Origin: an uncultured Gemmiger sp.
GTDB lineage: Bacteria > Bacillota > Clostridia > Oscillospirales > Ruminococcaceae
Direction of reading: 5' to 3'
DNA: 38,567 bases
Assembly (NCBI GenBank): GCA_944388105.1
Contig: CALXHN010000014.1
Coordinates: 1 to 38,567 of the forward strand
The notes beneath the pieces are model-generated. The model was given only the letters and a program-made list of their open reading frames with translations, did no database searches and was not told the DNA's origin. Shown in pieces: positions 1-7,443 of this stretch (position 1 is the first letter of the stretch; each line of letters opens with the position of its first letter). Both the position numbers and the translations under genes were made by a program.

Positions 1-618
1 GGATCCAGCATTCCGGACACGGCGCTTCTGATTCCGCTCGCTGAGCAGCTGGGCGTCACCGTAACGGAGTTGCTCTTATGCCACAGAAGCGAAACGGAAA
101 GCCTTTCCCGGGCCGAAGCCGAACAGGCGGTACAGGCGGCCATCGGATACGAAAACAGTCCGGCAGCAAGGATCTGGCAGACCCGCAGCAAAGTGTTGAT
201 CTGGTATTTGGCTGCTCTTGTTGCGGCCGCAGCTGGCAGCATCGTCACCATAAAATGCGGTTATGGAAATTGGGATTACTTCACATATATCGGCCTGTAC
301 ATTTTCTTTGGAGGCTATTTCTGTCTCTTTGCACTTCAGACGCTTCCTGAAATCTATGACAAAGCCAAAATTTCTTTCCTGAGTGATGGTATCCTGCGAA
401 TGAATGTACCCGGCGTTCATTTCAGCAATCGAAACTGGCCCCACATCCTGCGAGCTGGCCAAGCCTGGGGGATTTCTTCTCTGTTTTTGTTTCCTTGGCT
501 GTATCTGACCTTGCGTCTGCTTTCCGTCCCAACAGCGGCCGTAATGTATATCTGCATAGGGCTCACATTGGGTGGTTTGTTTATTCCTATGTATATTGTC
601 GGGAAAAAGTATAAATAA
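1..618 (+). CDS. XRE-family HTH membrane protein, 3' part only
   Basis: The frame is open from the first base of the window, so the true start lies outside it; 205 residues are visible. The first ~28 residues match the last helices of an XRE/Cro-type helix-turn-helix domain (PDTALLIPLAEQLGV followed by TELL). After a short linker come four hydrophobic segments, at about residues 63-83, 90-112, 155-172 and 178-199, with an NRNWP motif between the second and third. The architecture, an N-terminal XRE domain fused to a membrane domain, is common in Clostridia, where it is usually a small regulator of unknown signal. It ends right before a strong terminator. The DNA-binding helix itself is outside the window, so target specificity cannot be judged. 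Confidence 0.75.
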   Translation, partial: GSSIPDTALLIPLAEQLGVTVTELLLCHRSETESLSRAEAEQAVQAAIGYENSPAARIWQTRSKVLIWYLAALVAAAAGSIVTIKCGYGNWDYFTYIGLYIFFGGYFCLFALQTLPEIYDKAKISFLSDGILRMNVPGVHFSNRNWPHILRAGQAWGISSLFLFPWLYLTLRLLSVPTAAVMYICIGLTLGGLFIPMYIVGKKYK

Positions 619-660
619 AAGACGCCGCCGCAGGACACTTTCTCTGCGGCGGCGTCTTCT
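617..660. terminator. Bidirectional rho-independent terminator
   Basis: A perfect 15-bp stem (619-633 with 644-658, core GACGCCGCCGCAG) closes a 10-nt loop. It has A residues on the left flank and TT plus an AT-rich run on the right. It sits between the convergent XRE membrane protein gene and the yitT-type gene and can serve both. Confidence 0.9.
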
Positions 661-679
661 ATATAAAATTGACCGGATC

Positions 680-1585
680 TTAAATGGACCGGAATCCCTT
701 GCCAATGATTTCGCTGCTGTTCACAATGGTAATGAACGCATGGGGGTCAGTAGCGCGCAGGAAGTTGCGCAGCATAGCTGCCTGATGACGGGTGAGCACC
801 GTCATCAGCACATGAATCGGCTCATGGGTATAAGCACCGCTGGCCTCCTGTTCGGTAGCAGAGCGGTTGAGTTCCTTGACGATGAAATCCCGCACCGGTT
901 CCGGATTGTGAGTCACAACCGTACACACCTTGCGCAGGTTCAAACTTTCAATGGCGCTGTCCACGATGGTCGATTTCATAATCATGCCCAAGATACAGTA
1001 CAGACCTGTCTGTGGGCCATACAGATACGCGGCTACCAGCACAATGCCAAGATCGCTGACCAGAAGCGCCCGACCTATTTCCAGGCTTGTGTACTTATTC
1101 AGGATCATGGCCACAATATCGGTACCGCCGGTAGAAGCCCCGATATTAAATACAATGGCGCTTCCCACCGCAGGTAAAATCACTGCAAAGCAAAGTTCCA
1201 GAAATGTATCATTGGTCAAGGCATGCTGCAGCGGAAAAACCGCTTCACACAGACTGACAAAGAAGGAAAGGGCAAAGGAGGAATAGATTGTCCAGCCCAT
1301 GGAACGAACTCCCAGGAAAACGAACCCCAATACAACAAGGACCGCATTTACAATCCACATAAAAGTGCCTACCGGGAAGGTAGGGAACAGTGTGGATAAA
1401 ATGATGGAAAGCCCCGAAGTTCCACCAAAGGCAAAGTGGTTCGGTGTTTTGAAAAAATGAATGCCCGCAGCGGTTGCGAACAAACCGGTATTCAGAAGAA
1501 GAAAAAATGTGACGTTTTGTTTCGCGTTTTGAGGGCCCAGTTGTTTCTGCAGGCCTTTTATCATCGCGTTGGCATTTGCCTCCAT
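680..1585 (-). CDS. YitT family membrane protein (YitT_membrane + DUF2179)
   Basis: The 301-residue protein has five to six hydrophobic segments in the first ~200 residues, including the family-typical GGTSGLS and GASTGGTDI stretches. A soluble C-terminal domain of about 85 residues (VCTVVTHNPEPVRDFIV to the end, with the terminal IGKGF motif) fits DUF2179. YitT proteins are widespread integral membrane proteins of unknown transport function in Firmicutes. The ATG at 1585 is preceded on the minus strand by AGAGAGGATTC, a good ribosome binding site. The gene stands alone, between a shared terminator at its 3' end and a promoter with a palindromic spacer upstream. Family assignment is firm; function is unknown. 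Confidence 0.88.
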   Translation of the reverse strand: MEANANAMIKGLQKQLGPQNAKQNVTFFLLLNTGLFATAAGIHFFKTPNHFAFGGTSGLSIILSTLFPTFPVGTFMWIVNAVLVVLGFVFLGVRSMGWTIYSSFALSFFVSLCEAVFPLQHALTNDTFLELCFAVILPAVGSAIVFNIGASTGGTDIVAMILNKYTSLEIGRALLVSDLGIVLVAAYLYGPQTGLYCILGMIMKSTIVDSAIESLNLRKVCTVVTHNPEPVRDFIVKELNRSATEQEASGAYTHEPIHVLMTVLTRHQAAMLRNFLRATDPHAFITIVNSSEIIGKGFRSI

Positions 1586-1643
1586 AGTGGTAGAATCCTC
1601 TCTTTCTTACATCAAAGCGAAGGCCTGACGGCCAAGTCCTTGT

Positions 1644-1678
1644 AAAGAATATCCCCAGGGGGATAAAAAGTCAAGTTG
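1644..1678 (-). promoter_or_regulatory. Sigma-A-like promoter of the yitT-type gene with palindromic spacer
   Basis: On the minus strand TTGACT is followed after 17 bp by TATTCT. The spacer is almost filled by the palindrome TATCCCCCTGGGGATA (1650-1665), consisting of ATCCCC and GGGGAT arms. A palindrome in this place is a natural repressor or distorting-activator site. No regulator gene is adjacent. Confidence 0.55.
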
Positions 1679-1738
1679 AAAAAGCTTCACTCTTGCGCTT
1701 TTGCATTTTGCAGTCTCAGAAGAGTAACATTTTCATAT

Positions 1739-1767
1739 TTGACAAGATTGTGTGGCTCTGGTATTGT
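1739..1767 (+). promoter_or_regulatory. Sigma-A promoter of the sugar-phosphate kinase gene
   Basis: TTGACA (1739-1744), a 17-bp spacer and TATTGT (1762-1767), about 65 bp upstream of the ATG at 1832. Confidence 0.7.
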
Positions 1768-1831
1768 TGGATTGAATCCACAAAAGTCAAAATCCGTATT
1801 TTCATGTTCAAACAGAAGGGGAATCGGAATC

Positions 1832-2761
1832 ATGATTCACACGCTCACCTTGAATCCGGCACTGGATAAAACTGTTGTTATCCCGAATTTTCAGGTTGAT
1901 ACCGTCAACCGTATTGTTTCTCTGCGTCTGGATCCAGGCGGAAAAGGAATCAATGTCAGCAAAGTGATCAAAAAAATGGGAGGAACCAGCCGCGCCACCG
2001 CGTTGCTGGGCGGCAGCAGCGGGCAGCAAATTATCCAGATGCTGGAACAGCTTGGAATCCAGGTGGATTATGTAGAAATCCCCGGCCAGACGCGTACCAA
2101 TCTGAAAATCATAGACCCTGTCCAGGGGACCAACACCGATATCAACGAACCCGGCCCCGAACTGTCCGCGGAACAGGCCATCTTCGTCTTTTCCCATTTT
2201 GTCCGACAACTGCACCCCAATGACATTGTAGTCCTGGCTGGCAGCGTTCCAAAAGGGGCTCAGCCGGATATCTATGCCCAATATGTCGAAAAATGCCGGG
2301 AGCTTGGCACAAAAGTATTTCTGGATGCTGATGGGGAACTTCTTGCAAAAGGCATCCGCGCCACACCCTATCTGGTAAAGCCTAACCGGGATGAGCTGAG
2401 CCGGCTCGTAAAGCGTCCTCTGCAAACGTTGGAAGAAATCAAAGCGGCTGCCTGCTCTTTGCTGCAGGATGGTATCCAGAAAGTCGTGGTCAGTCTGGGA
2501 GGGAAGGGTGCAATGTATGTCACAAAAGATACATGCCTGTATGCGCCCGCGCTCTCTGTTCCTGTAGGCAGCACTGTGGGCGCTGGCGACAGCGTAGTCG
2601 CTGCATTGGCGCTGGCGGAGGAGCAGGGACTTTCACCTGAGGACACCCTCAAACTTGCCACCGCCACCGGAGCCGCCAACGTAATGTGCAGCGGCACACA
2701 GGCGGCAGACATGGAGCAGATCCAGGTATTACTGCCAAAGGTACGTTGTCAATTGCTGTGA
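1832..2761 (+). CDS. 1-phosphofructokinase / tagatose-6-phosphate kinase family (PfkB)
   Basis: This 309-residue PfkB/ribokinase-fold sugar kinase opens with the family start ITLTLNP-like MIHTLTLNPALDKT. It carries the N-terminal GGKGINVSKV motif and the C-terminal GAGDSVVAAL motif, which holds the catalytic aspartate and the anion hole. This pattern belongs to the LacC/FruK group, which phosphorylates fructose-1-phosphate or tagatose-6-phosphate with ATP to feed glycolysis; substrate cannot be decided here. The ATG at 1832 is chosen because AGAAGGGG lies 11 bp upstream and the family N-terminus begins exactly there, although the frame stays open further upstream. No PTS or fruR-like gene is adjacent, so it is not in a classic fru operon. 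Confidence 0.85.
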   Translation: MIHTLTLNPALDKTVVIPNFQVDTVNRIVSLRLDPGGKGINVSKVIKKMGGTSRATALLGGSSGQQIIQMLEQLGIQVDYVEIPGQTRTNLKIIDPVQGTNTDINEPGPELSAEQAIFVFSHFVRQLHPNDIVVLAGSVPKGAQPDIYAQYVEKCRELGTKVFLDADGELLAKGIRATPYLVKPNRDELSRLVKRPLQTLEEIKAAACSLLQDGIQKVVVSLGGKGAMYVTKDTCLYAPALSVPVGSTVGAGDSVVAALALAEEQGLSPEDTLKLATATGAANVMCSGTQAADMEQIQVLLPKVRCQLL

Positions 2762-2810
2762 TTTTTTATTGTTACAATTAAGTACATTTCTGGTAAAAAG
2801 AGTATCTTAC

Positions 2811-2863
2811 AAAATTCCCGCCTGTATAGGAGAGTCGCACTCCCATCACAGGCGGGAATTTTT
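2811..2863. terminator. Bidirectional rho-independent terminator
   Basis: A 15-bp stem (2811-2825 AAAATTCCCGCCTGT with 2848-2862) has an inner GGAG/CTCC hairpin in its loop. It has A and T runs on the outer sides and serves both the kinase gene and the convergent symporter gene. Confidence 0.88.
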
Positions 2864-2886
2864 ACTTTACTACAGCAAGAAAATTC

Positions 2887-4284
2887 TTATTGCACTTTTT
2901 GCCCTATGACATTCTTTTCGTAATCCTGTAGAGCTGCCAGCGCTTCAGGCGCAAGAGGGAACAGCGCAATCATATTGAATATGGTCATAAGACCGACACC
3001 GATATCGCCCAGATCCCAAACAAATTGATAGGCGGCCAGTCCGCCGACAAACAACATTACCAAGGCCAGAATCTTATACAATGTCTGGGACAGCCAGTTA
3101 TCTCCGAACAGATAGGCTACATTTGATCGCGCATAAAACAGAATTCCCAGGAAGGTGGACAGACTGAACAGAAGCAGAATCACCGCGATAAAGATTACGC
3201 CAAACTCACCCAAATGATATCGCATGGCTGTCTGAAGCAGATCCATGCCTTCCAAACCGCTGGTCAGCGACTCCGGCGTAAGAAGCATGATCATCGCCGA
3301 GCAGCTGCAAATCACAATGGTATCAATAAAAACCCCCAGCGCCTGCAAAAGCCCCACTTTGGCCGGATGGCTTGCCTGCGCCGCAGCGGCCGCACAGGGG
3401 GAAGATCCGGAGCCGGCTTCGTTGGAGAACAGTCCCCGTTTGGCCCCGTTCATAATGACAACTCCGATCCCACCACTTACAACCTGGCGGAATCCAAATG
3501 CTTCGGAGAAAATACGTACAAAAACCGCCGGCAGTTGTCCGGCATTTTTCAGAATGATAAAGATTGTAATAAAGAAATAGCAGGCAGCCATAATCGGCAC
3601 TATGACATCCAGTACCTTTACGGTTGCATTTTTTCGCAGAACGATAACGCCCGCCACGATCACAAGCGCGATTGCCGTATAAAGCGGCGGGATGTGGAAC
3701 ACATTCTGAAAGGAAGAGGTAATAGAATTGCTGGTCACCTGACTGATCCCACACCAGCACATAAGCCCTGACAGAGCAAATAAAGAGGCTATTACAGACC
3801 GCTTCTTTCGGCTTTCCTTTTTTACGAACAGATGGTGCAGATAATAGGCCGGCCCTCCGCGGTATCCACCATACAAAGGATCCTTTTCCTTATAGATTTG
3901 CGCCAGGGTAGATTCCACAAACGCTGTAGACGACCCCAGCAAAGCCAATATCCACATCCAGAACACAGCACCGGCGCCCCCGGCGGAAATAGCTGCAACC
4001 ACACCTACCAGATTGCCCATGCCGACACGACAGGCAGTAGAAACAATCAGTGCCTGCACACCGGAAATTGCATCGCTGCCATCTTTTTTGTTCTTTTCCA
4101 GAGTGACTTTCATCATTTCCGGAAACAGCCTGAAAGGAAGAAAGTGTGTGCGTACCGTAAAATACAGCCCCGCCGGGACCAGGATCAGCACCAGAAGCGA
4201 AAGCCCTAACACACTGCCACCCGGCAACGGTATTTGAATCAGATCTCCCCAAAGAATATTATAGATTGCCTTAAAAAGAGCCAT
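2887..4284 (-). CDS. Sodium:alanine/glycine symporter, AGCS family
   Basis: The product is 465 residues and highly hydrophobic, with about 10-11 membrane segments. It carries AGCS hallmarks: TACRVGMGNLVGVVAAISAGGAGAVFW near the first third, and the NEAGSGSSP signature in the middle. Members import alanine, glycine or related amino acids with Na+. On the minus strand the ATG at 4284 follows TTTGAGGACTGCCGAT, so GAGG is well placed; an in-frame TTG five codons earlier overlaps that same ribosome binding site and is unlikely. A promoter about 185 bp upstream leaves a long leader with paired inverted repeats, described separately. Confidence 0.9.
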   Translation of the reverse strand: MALFKAIYNILWGDLIQIPLPGGSVLGLSLLVLILVPAGLYFTVRTHFLPFRLFPEMMKVTLEKNKKDGSDAISGVQALIVSTACRVGMGNLVGVVAAISAGGAGAVFWMWILALLGSSTAFVESTLAQIYKEKDPLYGGYRGGPAYYLHHLFVKKESRKKRSVIASLFALSGLMCWCGISQVTSNSITSSFQNVFHIPPLYTAIALVIVAGVIVLRKNATVKVLDVIVPIMAACYFFITIFIILKNAGQLPAVFVRIFSEAFGFRQVVSGGIGVVIMNGAKRGLFSNEAGSGSSPCAAAAAQASHPAKVGLLQALGVFIDTIVICSCSAMIMLLTPESLTSGLEGMDLLQTAMRYHLGEFGVIFIAVILLLFSLSTFLGILFYARSNVAYLFGDNWLSQTLYKILALVMLFVGGLAAYQFVWDLGDIGVGLMTIFNMIALFPLAPEALAALQDYEKNVIGQKVQ

Positions 4285-4323
4285 ATCGGCAGTCCTCAAA
4301 CTTTCATCAACATTCTTGTCTGC

Positions 4324-4379
4324 GCCTCGGGATTTTCAAGTAACCGACAAAGCAATCCTGCAAAGCTTCGTTCCGAGGC
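4324..4379 (-). other. Structured 5' leader of the AGCS symporter gene
   Basis: In the transcribed minus-strand leader GCCTCGG (4373-4379) pairs with CCGAGGC (4324-4330). It encloses a nested helix ACGAAGC/GCTTTGT (4365-4371 with 4348-4354, one G-U). A further 5-bp GGGCA/TGCCC hairpin lies closer to the promoter. I do not recognise the conserved core of the glycine, lysine or SAM riboswitches. This is a structure seen by eye only, with no known class assigned. Confidence 0.35.
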
Positions 4380-4467
4380 ATCTTGCAAGGAAACATGCCG
4401 TTCTGTTCTTTTGTCATCGGGCAGACTTTCGGCAGCCATTTGCCCTGTTATCGAGACTTTCCTTTTT

Positions 4468-4495
4468 ATTATACAGTATGTTCAAAAGTATGCAA
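4468..4495 (-). promoter_or_regulatory. Sigma-A promoter of the AGCS symporter gene
   Basis: On the minus strand TTGCAT, a 16-bp spacer and a perfect TATAAT. It implies a leader of roughly 180 nt before the ATG at 4284. Confidence 0.65.
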
Positions 4496-4511
4496 CCCCC
4501 TCAGCCTTTCT

Positions 4512-5264
4512 TTACCACTCTCTTTTGCTTACAGCGCAGTGAAGTACTTCTTTGCTTTCCGGCAAAAATTCTTGTATAAAATTCTGGGCTTGTTGATCAT
4601 CCGAAAGAAGCACGACAAAAATATCAGCAAATACTTCTGTCTGCCGTTTTTCAAGACCGGACATATAGTTTTCGTCATGCCGCCAGTAGGGAACACCGGA
4701 AGCGTTATAACTGGCAATCAGCGTGTTGGTCATGGCTGTGTCCTGATAAAAAACGGAAAAGAGAATATCGCTGATTGCCAGATTGCGGTAAGTCTCGGCT
4801 TCAAACAAATCTTGTGCCTGAAAGGATTCCTGCATGCGTGCACAATCCAGGGCATATGCTTGAGAAAAGGTCTCTCCCCGGGAAAAATACCCTGATTCTT
4901 CACCATTCAAGTATCGATCCAGTGCATGTCCGAATTCATGCACGGCTTCCGCCGAATCCGCCAGCAGCGCTTTCTCTGTCAAATACACAATATTTTCCTG
5001 GGGATTGTAGCGGCTTGAATCTCCATTTTCGATAAAGCACACGCCGGTATTGTTCTTCACAAAAGCGTAAGCCTGCCTGCACAGTGGGTCGCTGTCCGGA
5101 CCTGCATAAGCAACCTTATAGGGGCTTATAGAGGTGAAGCCCGCCAGCAGGGCAGAAGCAACCGCCCCACTGTTGCGATGTGTATAAAGATAGAGATAAA
5201 AGCTTCCGGTGACAGCTGCTGCCAAAAATAGAAGCAGCAAAAATAGTCTGGCAACACGTTTCAT
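4512..5264 (-). CDS. Putative secreted zinc metallopeptidase (HEFGH motif)
   Basis: The 250-residue protein has a signal peptide or N-terminal anchor (KR followed by LFLLLLFLAAAV). A zinc-binding HEXXH motif is at residues 109-113 (HEFGHALDRYL). A second acidic motif, E210 in TEVFADIF, resembles the downstream zinc-ligand helix of gluzincins such as the anthrax lethal factor/Pro-Pro endopeptidase group (M34-like). The spacing between the motifs, about 97 residues, is longer than in those models, so the family is tentative. The ATG at 5264 follows GGGAGTTCCGAA on the minus strand. It stands next to, and divergent from, the spoIIIA operon. A role in the envelope or at the cell surface is inferred; the substrate is unknown. 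Confidence 0.6.
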   Translation of the reverse strand: MKRVARLFLLLLFLAAAVTGSFYLYLYTHRNSGAVASALLAGFTSISPYKVAYAGPDSDPLCRQAYAFVKNNTGVCFIENGDSSRYNPQENIVYLTEKALLADSAEAVHEFGHALDRYLNGEESGYFSRGETFSQAYALDCARMQESFQAQDLFEAETYRNLAISDILFSVFYQDTAMTNTLIASYNASGVPYWRHDENYMSGLEKRQTEVFADIFVVLLSDDQQAQNFIQEFLPESKEVLHCAVSKREW

Positions 5265-5418
5265 TTCGGAACTCCCTGTGGAAAAAGCCGTAAAACAAAC
5301 TCCTGGGTAGTGTGCCGGATTCAGGTTTGTTTATTCTTGTTTGCTATCGCAGTCTATGCCTGCCAGAATCGGGATGTACAGCTCTTTGAGAACCAGGTTC
5401 TATGTGGTCTGCCCCTAT

Positions 5419-5426
5419 CATACAGT
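5419..5426 (+). promoter_or_regulatory. Sigma-E-like -10 element of the spoIIIA operon
   Basis: CATACAGT closely matches the known mother-cell sigma-E -10 consensus (CATACAMT). A TTCTAT about 15 bp upstream is only a partial match to the -35 element. The expected start near 5433 fits directly before the GAGGTGA ribosome binding site at 5435. SpoIIIA operons are sigma-E controlled in Bacillus and Clostridium, which supports the call. Confidence 0.5.
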
Positions 5427-5446
5427 GATGGTGTGAGGTGAAAGGA

Positions 5447-6337
5447 ATGGACGAGTATTATACTGTTATCCAAGGGCTGCCCGCTGAGATAAAGACCGAA
5501 CTGATGCGGCTTCCGTCAGCCAAAGCCAGGACTGTGCAAGAAATACGTCTTCGTCTCAACCAGCCGCTTCAGTTTACCATCGGCGGCCGACTGGTTCCGG
5601 CGTATCTTTTTCTTCCGCAGGCCACTGTACTCCGCCGGCTTACACCGGGCATCTTGCAGCAGTGCTTTCTTGCCTTGTGCGGCCACAGTGCATACGCATA
5701 TGAGAAGGAACTGTCCTGCGGATATTTCACCACCGACACCGGAAGCCGCGTGGGCGTGGCCGGTCTGTGTGCGCAGGACGGATTTGCCGTTGTACGGGCT
5801 CTCAACCTTCGGGTAGCACGATGGGTGACCTGTCCGCTCCCATCCCGTGTCCAACAGGCCGTCCAACGGCTGGAGGGCGGTATCCTGGTAGCCGGTGTCC
5901 CCGGAAGCGGGAAAACCACATTTTTGCGCAGCCTTATCATGGAGCTGACAAGATGGGATCGCATTTTTTGTGTGGTGGACGAGCGGGGAGAGCTGGTTCC
6001 GCAAAGTTTCACCCATGAGGCAGACGCGCCAGACCTGAATTGTGACGTATATACACGGGTGGACCGCGCAGCCGGAATCAACATGGCTCTGCGCTGCATG
6101 AACCCGCAGGCCATTGTATGCGATGAGCTGGGAACAGCGGCTGATGCATCTGCCTTGGAAGCAGGTCTTGCTTCCGGCGTCGTCTTCCTGGCCTCGGTCC
6201 ATTGCGACACGCCGGAACATCTGTACCAAAAACCTCAGCTGGCCCGCCTGCTCAAAACCGGAGCTTTTTCTCTGGCAGTCTTTTTATCTGGCCGGGACAA
6301 GCCGGGTCAGGTAACGCGTATGGTGAATTTGTCATGA
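5447..6337 (+). CDS. spoIIIAA: Stage III sporulation protein AA, ATPase
   Basis: This 296-residue cytoplasmic ATPase is related to type II/IV secretion ATPases. It has the Walker A motif VPGSGKTT with the lysine at residue 156, followed by VVDERGELV and AIVCDELGT as the Walker B region. In the family it sits on the mother-cell side of the SpoIIIA-SpoIIQ channel complex. The ATG at 5447 is preferred over the in-frame GTG at 5438 because GAGGTGA (5435-5441) is correctly spaced only for the ATG. It is the first gene of an eight-gene operon, and its stop overlaps the spoIIIAB start (ATGA). Confidence 0.93.
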   Translation: MDEYYTVIQGLPAEIKTELMRLPSAKARTVQEIRLRLNQPLQFTIGGRLVPAYLFLPQATVLRRLTPGILQQCFLALCGHSAYAYEKELSCGYFTTDTGSRVGVAGLCAQDGFAVVRALNLRVARWVTCPLPSRVQQAVQRLEGGILVAGVPGSGKTTFLRSLIMELTRWDRIFCVVDERGELVPQSFTHEADAPDLNCDVYTRVDRAAGINMALRCMNPQAIVCDELGTAADASALEAGLASGVVFLASVHCDTPEHLYQKPQLARLLKTGAFSLAVFLSGRDKPGQVTRMVNLS

Positions 6338-6810
6338 CAAATCTTTTCTTAAAGTTTCTGGGCGGCGGGTTGCTGATCTTGTGCGGCGGTGGAATAGGCT
6401 GGACCTCCGCCTGCAGAAAAAAGGAAGCCGCGCATGAAATTTCCGCTTTTGAGCGCTTTCTTCAATATGTATTGGAATCTATCCGCTTCCGAAGTCTACC
6501 GGGAGCAGTTGTCCTGCATATGGCGTCACAGCGTACTGATTTTGCCGCCTTTTGTGCCGGCCCTGTCTCCACTTTTTCTCAGGTCAGGCCTCCTGATTGT
6601 CTGGATCAGGACCTTACAAGGGAACTTCGTGACGGGCTGCGGACGTTGGAGACTGCCCCGCACCAAAACGCATGTGATACCCTGGCCCACATGAATGAGA
6701 TGTGCCGTCATGCCGGCCAGCAGGCACAGGACGCCGCCGATCGCGCTCTGCGCCTTTACCCTCGCATGGGTGCTTGTCTGGGGATGCTGGCTGCCATTGT
6801 CCTGGCTTGA
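6334..6810 (+). CDS. spoIIIAB: Stage III sporulation protein AB
   Basis: The 158-residue protein has an N-terminal membrane segment (LFLKFLGGGLLILCGGGIG), a helical cytoplasmic middle and a C-terminal hydrophobic tail (GACLGMLAAIVLA). This matches the usual SpoIIIAB plan, which resembles a GspF-type platform subunit. The ATG at 6334 overlaps the spoIIIAA stop by four bases. Identity rests on position, length and topology together, because SpoIIIAB sequences are poorly conserved. Confidence 0.88.
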   Translation: MTNLFLKFLGGGLLILCGGGIGWTSACRKKEAAHEISAFERFLQYVLESIRFRSLPGAVVLHMASQRTDFAAFCAGPVSTFSQVRPPDCLDQDLTRELRDGLRTLETAPHQNACDTLAHMNEMCRHAGQQAQDAADRALRLYPRMGACLGMLAAIVLA

Positions 6811-6848
6811 CCGCCCAGGCCGTACTTACTATGGAGGAACTCCCCAAA

Positions 6849-7043
6849 ATGGATATTGATCTGGTTTTCAAGATCGCAGCAATCGGCATCATTGTGGCGG
6901 TGCTGAACCAGCTGCTGATCCGTTCCGGACGGGAAGATCAGGCCATGATGACAACTCTGGCCGGTCTGATCGTGGTACTTACCATGTTGGTGCGGCAGAT
7001 CAGTGACTTGTTTGTGCTGATCAAGGCACTGTTCGATTTGTGA
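6849..7043 (+). CDS. spoIIIAC: Stage III sporulation protein AC
   Basis: A 64-residue membrane protein with two hydrophobic segments and the highly conserved SpoIIIAC string IAAIGIIVAVLNQLL followed by GREDQAMMTTLAGL. The ATG at 6849 gives the family-typical MDIDLVFKIA start, and GGAGGAAC lies about 10 bp upstream. Open frame upstream of this ATG overlaps spoIIIAB and is not part of the gene. It belongs to the membrane part of the channel complex. Confidence 0.95.
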   Translation: MDIDLVFKIAAIGIIVAVLNQLLIRSGREDQAMMTTLAGLIVVLTMLVRQISDLFVLIKALFDL

Positions 7044-7051
7044 TATGAGCT

Positions 7052-7441
7052 ATGCTGATCATAAAAATTGCAGCGCTGGTCCTGGCCGGCGGGCTGCTGG
7101 TCCTGACGCTGAAAAAGGAACAGCCGGCCTTCGCTTTTTTGCTCTCCGTCTGCGGTGCCGGCGCCGTTCTTGTCCTTGCCTTCCGCCAGATCGAACCTCT
7201 TCTTGCATTCATCGAGACGCTCACGGCCTATACCGTTTTGTCGGACGGCCAAAATTTCGGATGCGTGCTGCAGGTACTGGGTATTGCTCTTGTAGCTCAA
7301 TTCGCTGCGGATTTATGTCGGGAATCCGGAATGAATGCTGCAGCCAGCGCCGTGGAGTTATCCGGACGCATGCTGGCCATGCTGCAGGCACTCCCGCTGC
7401 TGCAAAGCTTAGTCGGTTCTTTGTCCTCTTTTCTGGGATAA
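7052..7441 (+). CDS. spoIIIAD: Stage III sporulation protein AD
   Basis: A 129-residue, almost wholly hydrophobic protein with three to four membrane segments. LADLCRESGMNAAASAVELSG-like residues (AADLCRESGMNAAA) near position 85 are the family signature. It starts 8 bases after the spoIIIAC stop; the ribosome binding site is weak (GATATGAG), suggesting coupling to the upstream gene. Known role: integral membrane subunit of the SpoIIIA complex. Confidence 0.93.
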   Translation: MLIIKIAALVLAGGLLVLTLKKEQPAFAFLLSVCGAGAVLVLAFRQIEPLLAFIETLTAYTVLSDGQNFGCVLQVLGIALVAQFAADLCRESGMNAAASAVELSGRMLAMLQALPLLQSLVGSLSSFLG

Positions 7442-7443
7442 CG

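Noticed and set aside
1-6. GGATCC at the very first base, and a window length near that of a fosmid insert
   Set aside because: It could be a cloning junction, but the codons read naturally in the XRE protein frame, so no vector sequence is claimed.
4284-4468. Glycine riboswitch upstream of the AGCS gene
   Set aside because: The conserved glycine aptamer core is not found; only unassigned inverted repeats are reported.
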